Source: Notospermus geniculatus (lineage: Eukaryota; Nemertea; Pilidiophora; Heteronemertea; Lineidae). Taken from it: a stretch of DNA of 64,000 nucleotides. Below are positions 47,298 to 59,448 of the stretch, piece after piece; position 1 is the first letter of the stretch; every line of letters begins with the position of its first letter. The stretch spans positions 83,875-147,874 of the forward strand of contig NMRB01000827.1 of assembly GCA_002633025.1 (NCBI GenBank). The letters run 5' to 3'. Made by a program: the position numbers and the translations under genes. The notes below the pieces were generated by a model. The model saw only the letters and a list, made by a program, of their open reading frames with translations. It was not told the DNA's origin and searched no databases.

Positions 47298-47741
47298 TGA
47301 GGAGCCTTGATAGTCGACTTTCAGAGGAGCCTTGATCGGTCCGCTCAGCAAGCGGCAGGTTCCGGATTGGAATCCAGCCCTGGCCAAAAAGGATTTCATT
47401 ACCGGCTCTTCACATCCGTCGCCTGGGAGAGTAAGCCGTGGTGCCTTACCTTGTGCCTTTGCAAGGGCAAGTAAAGTCCTTTTCATCGTACGTTGAGCCG
47501 GTGTAACGGGAGCGTGGGTTTTATGGGAAGTCGAGAAGTAAGAAAGCCATGAATCAGTCGATCTTGTGAGAGTTCATGCGCCATGCAGAGCTCGTGCTTT
47601 CCTTTTCTAACGAAATGACGTTTCCTTTAACGTAATCGTGGCGACCCATCCAAGGAGCTTGAGATGGCCTCTTCTGTACTTACCAGGGCCAATAATGGTA
47701 TCGCTTTGGCCTTGACGGAAAAATCTAATACAAAATGCATT
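47298..47741 (+). repeat. tRNA-derived SINE, copy B
   Basis: The copy B counterpart of 39252-39700, with the same eroded head and long middle. A small deletion removes AACACGAGT near 47655. Confidence 0.75.
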
Positions 47742-48690
47742 TTGAAAATGATCCTTGTCATTGATAATCTGTGTCCACAACTTTGCTCTTGCTGTTGCAT
47801 GATTCATCCGTAAGTATTTGTTCCAGTAGTACGAGTGTTGTAGAGTAATTCTAATGATCAAACACGAGATGCTGGTATCCCTAAACAACAATCAAATCTA
47901 ACTTGCTTAATTTCCCTGTGGTCCTCGACGTGAAACTATAAGCACGGCAGCCGCTGCTACAACTTTCTTTTTATATGAATCGGCACGCAATATGTGGCTT
48001 TAGGGAATTTTAAGAGGAAATGGGGTGAATTATTGTGGATGAGAGGAGCCATGGCTGGGCTACTCGGGGTCACTATGAGTGAATTAGCATGGTATCCTGA
48101 GGATTGTTCCGTGCCGTGGTGCATGCCTGAGGGTCTGTACCAGCCCGATGAGGTTAATTTCGCCGTAAGAGATTGGAGTCACGTACCATGAGATCGCAAT
48201 TTAGGAAACTGGATTATGCCAATTGGCAGCGATGCAGATATTTTTACCTGTCAGCGGGATGTGGCGTGATATTTCTGACCAAAATGAGGCTAAGAATAGT
48301 TCGTGTCATTTCATCTAAGATGATTTGTTTTAACAAGGCTAACTTTTGTGGTCCTTGACTTCCGCGTCGTAGGACACGGTGGCACTCATTCCATCTAGGC
48401 ATTTTTGGAGAGTGAACATTGGACATTGGCTAGTATTCATAAAAGTTAGCAGATGCTTTTACTTAAGATTTGCACAGCGAGGTCAAATGTAAATGTACTA
48501 CAAACCTTGAAGTAAAAGCATTTGCTAGCTTTTATGAATATCAGCCACATCTACCAGTGGATGGGATATTGATGTAAATGATTGCTGGGCCAATCCAGGC
48601 CTTGTCTTCTGAGGTGAGCAAAAAACTGCTCGCCTGAGAACAATGTTCTGAGGGTACGATCAGAAGCTTTCTTCAAGTGGTAAAAGAGGG

Positions 48691-49123
48691 CGCCACTGAA
48701 CTGATTCAGTCCAATCCCCCCTTGCTTCTTCCTCACTTCGTGATGAAAACATGTTGATTGGTGAACGTTCTGTTATTGCCATATTTGTCAAAAAACGCAA
48801 TCAATTGATTACCGTTCCATTCCTTATGGTTAATTACAATATCAATTAACGAGGCAATTTGTTGTTTTTGATGCTCGTCTGGTTGGTAAATGATGATATA
48901 TAATGCGGGTTTGATGACGAAAAAAGGGAAAAAGTGATGCTTTGTGTTGGTGGGAGCTTGAGGGGTTCATCAGGAACCAATATATATGCTAATGTTATAG
49001 ATAGTTTGCTGCTGCCAATTGGATTCACAAAGTTTGTTTGTTCTTCTTTTCTTGACAATTGCCCAACTGTAAAACCTGACAGGCCTATCAGTTAGTGATC
49101 TCTGGCAGTAAAGGCGCTGTTCC
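48691..49123. repeat. Tandem unit left of the N at 49124 (empty site)
   Basis: From CACTGAACTGATTCAGTCCA to GTAAAGGCGCTGTTCC, it matches 49219-49889 apart from one inserted element there. It ends exactly at the single N. Confidence 0.9.
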
Positions 49124-49218
49124 NGGCAGTGATGTAATGTTCAGATGGGCCAATGGACGAAAAGTCCCCTTCCGTACAAGGGTCTGTATTGGAGGAGGCA
49201 TTGATGTAGTGATAAAAG

Positions 49219-49895
49219 AGGGCACCACTGAACTACTTCAGTCCAATCCCCCTTGCTCCTTCCTCACCAGGGGCATAGCTAGCTTTATGGCCTAGAGGGG
49301 CACAATTGTTAGAATCTGTAGGGCAAAGTCGAGGGGGTCTGGAAAAAAATTGAAAAAATCTACATCGTCTCAGATGCATTTTCCCCACATCTGACACCAC
49401 AATAACTTGGGTTGAAGAGGGAAAATTACCTTTTAGGGGGAAATTTGCTTTGTCCCTTTTTGCTGTGGGGGGCATTTGCCCACTAGCTGCACCCCTGCTC
49501 ACTGCTTTGTGATGAAAACACGTTGATTGGTGAAGATTCCATTGCCATATTTGCCAAAAAAATGCAAGATCAATTGATTACCGTTCCATTCTTTATGGTT
49601 AATTACAATACCAATTAACGAGGCAATTTGTTGTTTTTGATGCTCGTCTGGTTGGTAAATGATGATATATAATGTGGGTTTGATGACGAAAAAAGGGAAA
49701 AAGTGATGCTTTGTGTTTGTGGGAGCTTGAGGGGTTCATCAGGAACCAATATATATGCTAATGTTATAGATAGTTTGCTGCTGCCAATTGGATTCACAAA
49801 GTTTGTTTGTTCTTTTCTTGAGAATTGCCCTGCTGTAAAAACTGATAGGCCTATCAGTTAGTGATCTCTGGCAGTAAAGGCGCTGTTCCATGTGA
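49219..49895. repeat. Tandem unit right of the N at 49124 (occupied site)
   Basis: The second version of 48691-49123, with scattered substitutions and one transposon insertion at 49268-49497. It continues past GGCGCTGTTCC, where the left version hits the N. Confidence 0.9.
49268..49497. mobile_element. hAT-like MITE, CAGGGGCATAGCTAG ends
   Basis: It starts CAGGGGCATAGCTAG and ends CTAGCTGCACCCCTG. The direct repeat CTCAC lies on both sides. The other tandem unit reads TTCCTCACTTCGTGATG with no element. 230 bp, non-coding. Confidence 0.88.
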
Positions 49896-50050
49896 GAGTT
49901 TTCTCAGGGAAGTTGGCTCTCTTTGAGTTCCTCAATCAATATAAAGAACTATTGGAAGTCACTTGTGTCATTGGTCTCAGCTTAAGTCCTAAGGAAACCA
50001 GTAACAGTGAATTGCCCATTAAAGACCCTACTTGCACGAGGAAACTCCTA
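49892..50050. mobile_element. Eroded GAGTTTTCTC-type MITE
   Basis: GAGAGTTTTCTCAGGGAAGT, then TGGCTCTC, is followed by TTGGTCTCAGCTTAAGTCCT and later CTTGCACGAGGAAACTC. This is the same order as 47033-47187, including the TTAA. A further fragment lies near 50170-50235. Confidence 0.55.
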
Positions 50051-50239
50051 GGAAAACCGTGCCTTTAGGATCCAGAACTGAAGTGAGATGTTTCGTGGCT
50101 GCAGCCAGAGCCACACTCAAGTCAACAAATAAAAGTTGAAATGACTGATGATCACAACTCTCAAGTCTTCATGATGACCAACAGTGGTGAATTGCCAAGG
50201 CCTTGATGAGCAACTTGCACAGGAAAACTCGCATTGTCT

Positions 50240-51623
50240 TTCAATGGGCCCATCGGTGAAACAAACCACAGCCAAATGAGTTGTTTCTGGTGGTAGTCAT
50301 GCGGCCATGAGGAGGATTTGATGGGCTCAAGTCAACATATGTAATTGGCAATGACAGATGATGGCTACTCCCAGATCTTCTTGATGACTGCAAATTTGGA
50401 AGCACTTATTTGACCGACTGTCCCATCAGCTCCATCTTCCTCTGCTGCCAGACACATTTAACACCCGATTACCCCCACGCTTCATGAATATTCAACTCAT
50501 GCCGGCAGTCACCACAAAAAGTGATTGCGTGAAGACTAGTGTTTATGGCTGATTACTGGTAACAAGGTGCAATTAATGGGAGAAAAAGACAAATGCCGTC
50601 GGCTGTTTGGAATTGTGGGAGGTTTTTCTTCTAAGGAGGAGAGATCTCCTGTATAAATATGAATACTTCCCGTTGTAAAGGGACCACTGTAGAATAGAAG
50701 CCACCTATCACAATTTTCATCTTGGTGGTTTCACTCCTCATTGTTTCTGGTTTTAGCACCAGATGTCACCCAGAATCCGTAACTGCTTTACACTGCAGTC
50801 TTGGGTTTAAATCTTTGTCACTTTCATCCTGGATAGATAGATGTAGGAATGAAAGTGTTTTTGGTTACCAGCCTTTGCCTTCACTGCGACTGTTCTTTTG
50901 GCTACAGCCCTTTTCTTACGGTGCAAATCTTCCTGACATAGGACCCGTGTTGCGTGATAGTTAGCAACCTGAGAACATCCCACCTTGACACTTTTGACAA
51001 ATAACCAAAGCAGAGAAGGCGGCGTATACTCCTGTACATGAAAGATGCCTTCTTTTGTCATACATCTTCTGGTACGCTCACACGGATGCCACAAAGAAAA
51101 TGATCACCTCCTGTTCTATCTGTGGTAAACAAATAACACCTTCACCTTACAACAATGGAGATTAATTGTCGTTAGGGACCAGAGGCTGCTGATTGAATCA
51201 ACCCGTAATGTCAGATTTATGACATGACGTTGGGAGGTGGTGTTTTTGTGGAGTTTCTTTCCCGTCACGTTCTCCTGTGGACGGAAGTCGAACAGCGATC
51301 GCCATCACTCATACAATGCCTTATGAGCTGGAAAAAAGTCTCAGATCTGGTGGGATTTGGTCTCTGTATCTCGGCATTGTTGGATAAGGTCAATAATGAC
51401 TTGGCTACAAGCGTAGCATTACTCCAACAAGAAGAGCATCGCTAGAGTACTTCTGACATTGTTCTTTTTCTTCTTGAAGACAATACGACGCTCCTCAGAA
51501 GTGCATCACCCTCTGTGTCTCAGGAAGATTGGGTATGACTGGGAGCTTTTCGTCTCACTGATTATAGAGTATTCGCAATCGCCTGGGTACACCTACGACT
51601 ACATTTAGGTTACGATTTTCTGT
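50240..51623. other. Non-coding DNA, nothing recognised
   Basis: No reading frame of interest, no clear repeat ends and no tRNA-like boxes seen. Confidence 0.35.
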
Positions 51624-51832
51624 AGAGGTTCTTCATGTGATGTCACATTTCTATGTTGCCATATTGGCCATCAAAATGTCAAGCGACGTCATGGCATAAA
51701 CACAAGAGTCAACACAGATCATGACGTCAAAATGTCATGATAAGACAGTTTTGACGTCGCCGTCAACCATTTGACGGCCAACATGGCCAATTCTTTGCAG
51801 TCATGTGACCGTAGTGACGTCAGTGAACCTCT
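51624..51832. mobile_element. Inverted-repeat element, AGAGGTTC ends
   Basis: It starts AGAGGTTCTTCATGTGATGT, then CAC, and ends GTGACGTCAGTGAACCTCT. Inner arms CATATTGGCCATCAAAATGTC and TTTGACGGCCAACATGG pair, with further TGACGTCA-like words. 209 bp, non-coding. Confidence 0.78.
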
Positions 51833-53328
51833 GTTATCTGAATACCCGAACAATAGATAAGCACCATCGTTGGCCTCTCCGGGCGGTTGCAAAATCTCAC
51901 TTACATATATACTCCATTGTACCCCCTGATACCCCAATACTTTGTATATCTTGATTTTGTTTCCGACAAAATGACCCCCGAGGCGATTGTCTGATTGAAG
52001 TGAAGCTTTTGATTGTTTCTAAATAGGATCACCAATATCTTCTAAATCAGATCGAGAACTATAATGGAAATAATTGAACCTAATTGATTTAGGAATCAAT
52101 GCAATATGAGAAGGAAATACTCCGATTACTCAGATTAGGTTTGAATGGAGAAGGATTTATGAAGTCAGGCATGTCAGGAGGTGGATAAGTTACAATTGAT
52201 TTGGTCAACATGGTCAACTTATTGACAAAGTTTTGACAAAATCTTTGGTACTTTCTGAAAAGATGCATTAATTGTCCGGAAATGGGTGTCAACAGGTGGG
52301 GTGGCGGGGGGGGGATGTAGTGGTTAATCTATCTCCGTAACAAACTCCACACCAAATGTGTGGCAGTCAAAAAAACCCTGTCGGTGTCACATTTGAGGAA
52401 AGTGTTCATGGTCTTGGTGGACTCCCATATTTCAGTAGCTGAAATGCACTCCGTACCAATTAAACAAGCAGATAATGCAGAGGCAATCTGAGAGCCCTTG
52501 TTGATTTATTCAGCGACATCAGACAGGCTTTCCTAGACCGCCTCACAAATGACTTCATGACATTGGCCTAGGGTATTCTTTCATCTCAGACTAACGTCAA
52601 GTTTTTCTTTGAAAACACGTCTAAAAATATCTCCTCTGAACTTTACCAACTTTCATTTCATCATGATTTTCTGACTTGATGGTTTCACCGTCTTTATTAA
52701 CCGATCGCTTTTTCTGCAAATTTGCATTCGGGTTTATTACATTCTCAGCTGATAACGGTGTGAGATTTCTCTCGCTAAGAACGCTCTTTTAAATGAAACA
52801 TGTGTGCCTTTGGCAGAAAAATTGGCTACAATCAGTTTTCTTTACCGTACATGTACTTCGTAAATGAGACGATGAAAGACAAACATCAATGCCGAAGCCC
52901 AGGCCAGTCAGTCCATCGAAGAAAGAGATGTGCTGCTGGCAAGGCCAAGCAGAAACCATACTCTGCACACATTTTCTTTTGAAAGCAGACAATATTGTAT
53001 ATTTTTGCTAACATTTTGTCCTTGGGTCACCTTCTCAGCATGCTCAAATTTAAATGAAGTGTGAGAGATAGGATTCGACCAAGGTCATCGTGAAATCCTC
53101 CGTCGTCTTTGATCATCATATACCCTCTGGCCTCATCCATCATGACCTCTCATTAGGACTGAGAAGTCCAGATCTTTTACTGTTAAGTCAAAGATCGGCT
53201 GGTCTATCAATGATGCGGCCGTTGTTTGCCTGATGGCCAATCACATTGCTCTGATTGCTTCTCGGCGATGGTCTTTAACTTCGGGTCGCTGTCTCTTGCT
53301 TTCTGAAAAAGAGGAACAGGATTATACA
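51833..53328. other. Non-coding DNA, nothing recognised
   Basis: Frames are short; a G run lies at 52299-52313. I see no gene or repeat I can define. Confidence 0.35.
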
Positions 53329-53600
53329 GCAGTCTTAGTGGTTATCACGTCCGCTTAGCAAGTGGCAGGTCGCGGGTTTGAATCCAGCATGGGCCATGTG
53401 GAATTAATCATCCCTGGCTCTTCAGTCCGTCGTATGGGACAGAAAGCCGCGGTGCCTTGTACCTTGTGCCTTATTTGCAAGGGCAAGTAAAGACCCCATC
53501 CAAGTGGAGGAACATGAGTAGCTTGTGATGGCCTCTTCCCTACTTACCAGGGCCAATAATGCTATGGCTTCAGCCCTGACAGAAAAATCTAATACAAATC
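53329..53600 (+). repeat. tRNA-derived SINE, nearly complete
   Basis: The head has CTTAGTGGTTATCACGTCCG and B box GGTTTGAATCC. The body has CCGTCGTATGGGACAGAAAG, GTGCCTTATTTGCAAGGGC and CCCCATCCAAGTGGAGG. The tail has GGGCCAATAATGCTATGGCT and ends AAAAATCTAATAC. Confidence 0.85.
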
Positions 53601-53740
53601 TGATACAGAAGATCAACTGGCTGACCATCACTGAGTGTGGGTCAGTTGAAAAAAAACATTTCCTTCTTTTCAAACAGAGGAGCTTGAAAATGCGTAAGAA
53701 TGTTCCACCGTGTATCGCCAGCATCATCAGAACATCATCG

Positions 53741-54649
53741 TGCAATAAACAGCCCCCAGATCAGTGGTCATTAATAACATAACCATATCAATGACACATC
53801 GTGATCATCGCCGTAATAATCTATAGCTATCCCACTGTCCTCGGCGTCTCTGACAGGAAATCAGGAAGTGTGGCGTATATGATGGTGAAAAGAGGAAATT
53901 ACTAATGTGGTCAAGATATGTCCATATCAGCTGCTTGATGTCCGAGGAATATTTACGGTAGTCCGACGCTTCCAAGTGACTGGATTCCAAGTCTGAGTCC
54001 TATCACGATGAGGGATTGGTGGGGTAAGGGCCAATTTACACAATACGATTTTTACATCGTACAACAAAATCGTGTCCGTCTTGGACCGTATAGGCTAAAT
54101 TGGCCTTAAGGGTTTGGGTACCAGGGTCATGAACTGGAGGTTTGGGGGTTGACCATGTAGGAGCGGTTCTAGGGTTTGGGGGTGGGATGGAGGGTGCAAC
54201 TACCGGTACTGAGGAGGCCTGATAGCCTAGTGGTTATCACACCTGCTCTGCAGGTGGCAGGTCCCGGGTTCGAATCCAGCCTGGGCCATATGGGATTTCA
54301 TTCCCGGCTTTTCACGTCTGTTGCATGGGACTATAAGTAAGCCATGGTGCCTTGTACCTTGTGCCTTTGCAAGGGCATGCAAAAGACCCCATCCAAGTGA
54401 GGAACATGAGTAGCTTGTGATGGTCTCTTCCATACTTACTAGGGCCAATAATGCTATGGCTTCGACCCTTGTAGAAAATCAAATACCAGTACACTACATG
54501 TACTACTGGTACATAAAAGGTGGCATCCACTCTGAAAACATTGAGAATCACAGTAAAAAACATACTTCTGCAGCATAATGGGGTCCCGCTTCCGTCTCAT
54601 CCTGAATGTGCCTCTACCACAAGAAAACCTGACTGCTTCCAAAAGGTAA
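53741..54649. repeat. Tandem unit left of the N at 54650
   Basis: From GTGCAATAAACAGCCCCCAG to CTGCTTCCAAAAGGTAA, it is almost identical to 54651-55560. Its right end is the N. It contains one complete SINE and a small element with AGGGCCAATTTACAC facing GCTAAATTGGCCTTA (about 54027-54112). Confidence 0.92.
54217..54487 (+). repeat. tRNA-derived SINE, complete (left tandem unit)
   Basis: The head GCCTGATAGCCTAGTGGTTA, then TCACACCTGCTCTGCAGG, has an A-box match (TAGCCTAGTGG) and a B-box GGTTCGAATCC. The anticodon-arm region CACCT..AGGTG pairs. The body and tail run GTGCCTTTGCAAGGGCATGC, CCCCATCCAAGTGAGGAACA, GGGCCAATAATGCTATGGCT and AAAATCAAATAC. About 270 bp; it would be transcribed by RNA polymerase III. 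The tRNA source is not assigned. Confidence 0.9.
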
Positions 54650-54650
54650 N

Positions 54651-55560
54651 GTGCAATAAACAGCCCCCAGATCAGTGGTCATTAATAACATAACCATATC
54701 AATGACACATCGTGATCATCGCCGTAATAATCTATAGCTATCCCACCGTCCTCGGCGTCTCTGACAGGAAATCAGGAAGTGTGGCGTATACGATGGTGAA
54801 AAGAGGAAATTACTAATGTGGTCAAGATATGTCCAAATCAGCTGCTTGATGTCCGAGGAATATTTACGGTAGTCGGACGCTTCCAAGTGACTGGATTCCA
54901 AGTCTGAGTCCTATCACGATGAGGGATTGGTGGGGTAAGGGCCAATTTACACAATACGATTTTTACATCGTACAACAAAATCGTGTCCGTCTTGGACCGT
55001 GTAGGCTAAATTGGCCTTAAGGGTTTGGGTGCCAGGGTCATGAACTGGAGGTTTGGGGGTTGACCATGTAGGAGCGGTTCTAGGGTTTGGGGGCGAAATG
55101 GAGGGTGCAACTACCGGTACTGAGGAGGCCGGATAGCCTAGCGGTTATCACACCTGCTCTGCAAGTGGCAGGTCCCGGGTTCGAATCCAGCCTGGGCCAT
55201 ATGGGATTTCATTCCCGGCTTTTCACGTCTGTTGCATGGGACTATAAGTAAGCCATGGTGCCTTGTACCTTGTGCCTTTGCAAGGGCAAGCAAAAGACCC
55301 CATCCAAGTGAGGAACATGAGTAGCTTGTGATGGTCTCTTCCATACTTACTAGGGCCAATAATGCTATGGCTTCGGCCCTGATGGGAAATCAAATACCAG
55401 TACACTACATGTACTACTGGTGCATAAAAGGTGGCATCCACTCTGAAAACATTGAGAATCACAGTAAAAAACATACTTCTGCAGCATAATGGGGTCCCGC
55501 TTCCGTCTCATCCTGAATGTGCCTCTACCACAAGAAAACCTGACTGCTTCCAAAAGGTAA
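54651..55560. repeat. Tandem unit right of the N at 54650
   Basis: It starts with the same GTGCAATAAACAGCCC as the left unit, directly after the N, and continues past GGTAAAGAGCAG where the left unit ends. Differences are sparse substitutions. Confidence 0.92.
55128..55397 (+). repeat. tRNA-derived SINE, complete (right tandem unit)
   Basis: The same insertion as 54217-54487 in the second version of the unit, with a few substitutions (GCCGGATAGCCTAGCGG; GCTTCGGCCCTGATGGG). The tail keeps GGCCCTGATGGGAAATC, which matches the 8278 fragment. Confidence 0.9.
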
Positions 55561-56210
55561 AGAGCAGTTCACTTTTCCTGTCTTCACCAACGTGGGAATG
55601 TGTCGAGAATTGAAAAACAAATGTTCAGTGCCACAATTCACTGATGGACAGATATGCACTTCGTGGGCTTCCAATGACGACAACCCTGGATGCGTTCTTC
55701 TTTGAAACCGAACAAAACACGTCGGTTGTTTTTGAAAAAAACTTCAAATGGTTTACAGCGGTTTCTTAACGATGAAGTCGGAGAGTTGGAGATGGACAGG
55801 ATTGCTAATGGTAATCTCTTTATAAGAGGTCGCGGTGCTCGGGAACATCAGCAATGCACGAGGAAAGAAGCAGTTGGTCTTTGTCCTCGGGAAGTTGTAA
55901 TCAAATCTTGTGTTTGATGTGAGAAAGAAATGCAAGACGCGGAAAAGGTTAGCCCAGGGATATTAGAAATGTGGGGACATATTAACGAGATTCGTTTACA
56001 ACTTTTTGATATTGTTTGCTCGAAATGCAGAACTTTGCAGCGAAGGAATATTGTCGTGTGAAGTGTAGGCTGCGGCAGGTGATGAACTGACTCGGTTGGA
56101 AGAAAGGGAAGATTGAATGATCAATGCAAACAAGTGCCAAACGCATGGTCATCTGGTACTGCAATACAAATGAGGAACCTGCAACCCCTACTTGGAGGCA
56201 GTGCGAGCAA
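55561..56210. other. Non-coding DNA, possible small frame
   Basis: A 75-codon plus-strand frame (55690-55917) has no recognisable domain. Nothing else is seen. Confidence 0.3.
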
Positions 56211-56461
56211 TAGACGATTCTCGAATTCGCAGATCTGCACACTTCCGCCGAAATCGCAACCATGCACAACCTCGATCTGAAACCAGCTGACGTGACGCAA
56301 TCCATGATTCAGCAATGGTTGACTCTGATGCAACATCGTCAACGTCACTATCATGGGTTCTCTGTGTCACGTCATTCAGTTTCAGGATTCAGGTTATGGT
56401 TGCGATTTCGGCGGAAGTGTGCAGTTCTTCCTCGTTTAAGTCAATTTGAGAATTGTCTAAT
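56211..56461. mobile_element. Foldback element, AGACGATTCTCGAATTCGCA type, copy 1
   Basis: AGACGATTCTCGAATTCGCA, then GATCTGCACACTTCCGCCGA and AATCGCAACC, faces GGTTGCGATTTCGGCGGAAG, then TGTGCAG, with a weaker outer GAGAATTGTCT. About 250 bp. Two diverged copies lie at 57888 and 61332. Confidence 0.78.
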
Positions 56462-57256
56462 TGTGCCTCCTTATTCGGGGTTTTGTCCCTGTAACCCTGC
56501 ATCAAGGATGTCATGACACAATGTTTTTGCATTGCTTTCCTCTGTCTACGTCTTGAGAACAACTGCTCGCAGCGCTAGGGCAAAAAAGTTGTGCGGGTCC
56601 CTCAGTGTGTGGACTACTGTGAGTAAGGTCCCTTGCCAATCAATAAGAGGCTTCTGTGGACTTTATTCGGGTGTTGCTGAACGTTTGATGACAATATCCA
56701 GAACTTCTGAGACGACTTTGATCCATCTTCTGTCGTAATTACCACCTTTACCTTCCGTGACAGAGACCAGGCTGGGTGTGTGGCATTCATTGCTCGCATA
56801 GATTACCTATTATCTATTGCCAACGTCGACACCTGCCTCGGTGAAATCGGCCAAGCGACACCTGCCCACTGTTATAACTATTCACAGAATATCTATGAGA
56901 TGTTTCTCAGTGATGGGACTTTATGTTCTCTCAAGAATTCATCTGCTATCTCGGACGATAATCTCGCTGTCTGTCATCTGCCACTTGTGTTTTAGGACCA
57001 ATATTTTCTGACTTTTTTCCTCCAACTGACAATATGCTGCCTGTGAGACACCTGCCGACTGTTATAACTATTTTGTGAAATTATGTTGTTTTTCCGTGAT
57101 GGGAGTTTATGGTCTCTGAAAACCTTTTGTTATTTTAAATGATCGTTGTGCTGTCTTGGTGATCACCTCTCACTTGACATCTTTTAGTTTAGGAGCAAAT
57201 TTTTCCAAAATTTTCCTCCAACTTTCAACTTCAATCTGAGGCCACAACATCACTTT
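56462..57256. other. Non-coding DNA before the 3.1-kb tandem units
   Basis: GACACCTGCC(C/G)ACTGTTATAACTA occurs twice (56858 and 57048), a short direct repeat. No gene is recognised. Confidence 0.4.
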
Positions 57257-57887
57257 CACAGTTTGTTGTGACACCGGCGATATTGTAAGTGATCTGATCG
57301 CCACCAAACAAAATCCACCTCTGACGCCAGGTGTGTGCTGGATACCGATGCGTGGAATCCTCTCAACAGCAGTAATCGGCCGATATGAAAACAATACCCA
57401 AACTGATATCACCTGGTTTGTGGTGGCTGGCGAGAAGACTGGTGCCGAGATGATGGCTCGCGATATCACCGTCACTCCGCCTGGTGTGCTGCCTGCTTTT
57501 GGAAAAAATGTACTTTTGAACGACTTGGCCCGGTCACCCCTCAACATCAACATCTTGCCGTCTCACCTGAGACCTTAGAATCAATCGGGATAAAAGAATC
57601 TTCAACAGACTTTAGGATGATTAAATCTTCCTCTGAAGAGGAAACTCCTTTGATTCTCATTCATTCAATAATAGCTTCTCCAACTGAAATGACTGTGACA
57701 AGAATCTGGCTTCTTCACTCTGATGATAATCTTTGTCGTCGAGGAGACGAGATGGCGGTCGAAGAAACGCCGGGTGACAGATGTGGAGCGTGGAGGGCAG
57801 ATTGCAGGTTATTGTTGATCATGGACTCAGATACTGACTTCAGTCTTGAAAGATTTAATCAGTAGCTGAACGCCAAATACAGCCTTA

Positions 57888-58130
57888 TAGACGATTCTCG
57901 AATTCGCAGATCTGCGCACTTCTGCCGAAATCTCAACCAGAACCTCGATCTGAAACTGGCTGACGTGACACCATCCATGATTCAGCAATGGTCGAGTCTG
58001 ATGCAACGTCTTTGATGTCACTGTCGTGGGATTGTTTGCATTACGTCATTCAGTTTCAGACCAAGGTTTGGGTTTGAGGATTCGGTGGAAGTCCGCAGAT
58101 CTTTGTCGTTTACGTCAATTTGACAACGGT
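57888..58130. mobile_element. Foldback element, copy 2 (diverged)
   Basis: It starts AGACGATTCTCGAATTCGCA like the 56211 element. The right arm is more decayed (GATTCGGTGGAAGTCCGCAG). It lies within the first 3.1-kb unit. Confidence 0.65.
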
Positions 58131-59282
58131 CTGTACTCTTCGCTATCGAAATGAGGTGTTGCTCTGTAAGCTCGTTAAACAAACCACGATGGATAAGCCA
58201 TGTTCATCGAACATCTAGGACACTTGAAAACGTGCTAAAAACCGATAGAGAATGATTTCATCGACTAATTGAATTGTCAGTTTGCTGATCCAGGTGGGTT
58301 TTAAAATGATCCATCAGTGATATTGTCCGTGCCAGGTTGCATGATGCACCGCTGACACGTAGGATCTATTAGGGAAGATCTCAGATATTGTATCTCTGAA
58401 TGAACGTCAACACAACCAAATGGAAACTCCTCGAAGCTCGAACATCTTCTGGTAGAGAAGTTGATACGGTAAGTCTGGAAGGTGCCTGGTCAATTTGAGA
58501 TTTGATGGGTGAAATCTGTTACCAGCCAGTCATAGATATGCCATAGTGAACTATGATGAGACCTAAAGGTTGCAGGAGAGAGAACTGTGTGGCAAGTAAC
58601 TGGAGGTATGAGCGAGCCAAATCAGCAGGAAATACTGGACGATTCGGCAGTTAGTTTTGAATGGTAGTCTCTGGAGGAACCGAAAGCAGTAAAACCAGAA
58701 CGACCACAATGGCTCTCTTCACCAATCATGATGAGATGACCCCGCAGTTCCTGCAGCACAGACAATCAGAATTGGACCAAGAAGAAAAAACTCGCCATTG
58801 ATATGTTTGCCATGTTTTTTCCAATGAAACAATTATCGACGTGTCACTCGGTTAATCCTCTTAGTTTCCTGTGGGGCGGTTCAGCTGTTGTCATTATCCA
58901 ATGAATTTAATGATGAAGACTGTGGCTTGCGTAGCGACATGGCGGTGACGTTATCTCCCGGTCTTGCGATTGTCAAATTAAGGCTTCCTCTGGCGCCAAT
59001 CTGCTGTGCATTGAACTACTGATGTTCATTTTCATTCGAAGCATGGGGCAAATTCTGATGTCCATCCATAATAAGTGGCCTCTGGCGTCCTTGCCTTCCT
59101 TATTTCCTGTCATAGTGAAATAAGCTGCCATGATTTACATCCTTGACCCATCTGAACTTGCTTTTCAACTCACATGGTGAGCATTTACTGTCATGCTCTG
59201 TCCGTTGTCTGTCGTTGTCACCAGCATGTCAGTAGGGCATGTTTCATAATCGTTGGGGTTACTGTCCTGTAACTTGGCAATA

Positions 59283-59435
59283 AGCTCAATCTATGATGAG
59301 GTTTGTTTATCGATCAGATGATTGTCAACAGAAATGTTTGACTTGAGAAAGGGAATGGGAATGATGGAAGCCAACACAGGCAGCTTTACAGCCAGTGAAA
59401 GAGTTTTCACAGCTTCACACCATTCTCTATGTGAA
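59283..59435. repeat. Extra fragment of block R1, first 3.1-kb unit only
   Basis: AATCTATGATGAGG and onward to CACAGCTTCACACC copies the right end of R1 (compare 59938-60078). It precedes a full R1, while the second unit lacks it at 62715. This looks like partial tandem repetition of R1 itself. Confidence 0.8.
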
Positions 59436-59448
59436 CAGCTAGTTGGCC

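Larger units (their letters stand above)
41790..48191. repeat. Large duplicated unit, copy B (about 6.4 kb)
   Basis: Collinear with copy A (31097-40157) from TCGGAAACGTCCCTG to CACGTACCATG. It keeps empty target sites for the copy A insertions and has its own deletions, so neither copy is simply derived from the other. Confidence 0.92.

Noticed and set aside
57333-57865. Two consecutive plus-strand frames that recur at 60672-61459, considered as a gene
   Set aside because: They lie over inverted-repeat elements, and stops differ between the two units. No domain recognised.
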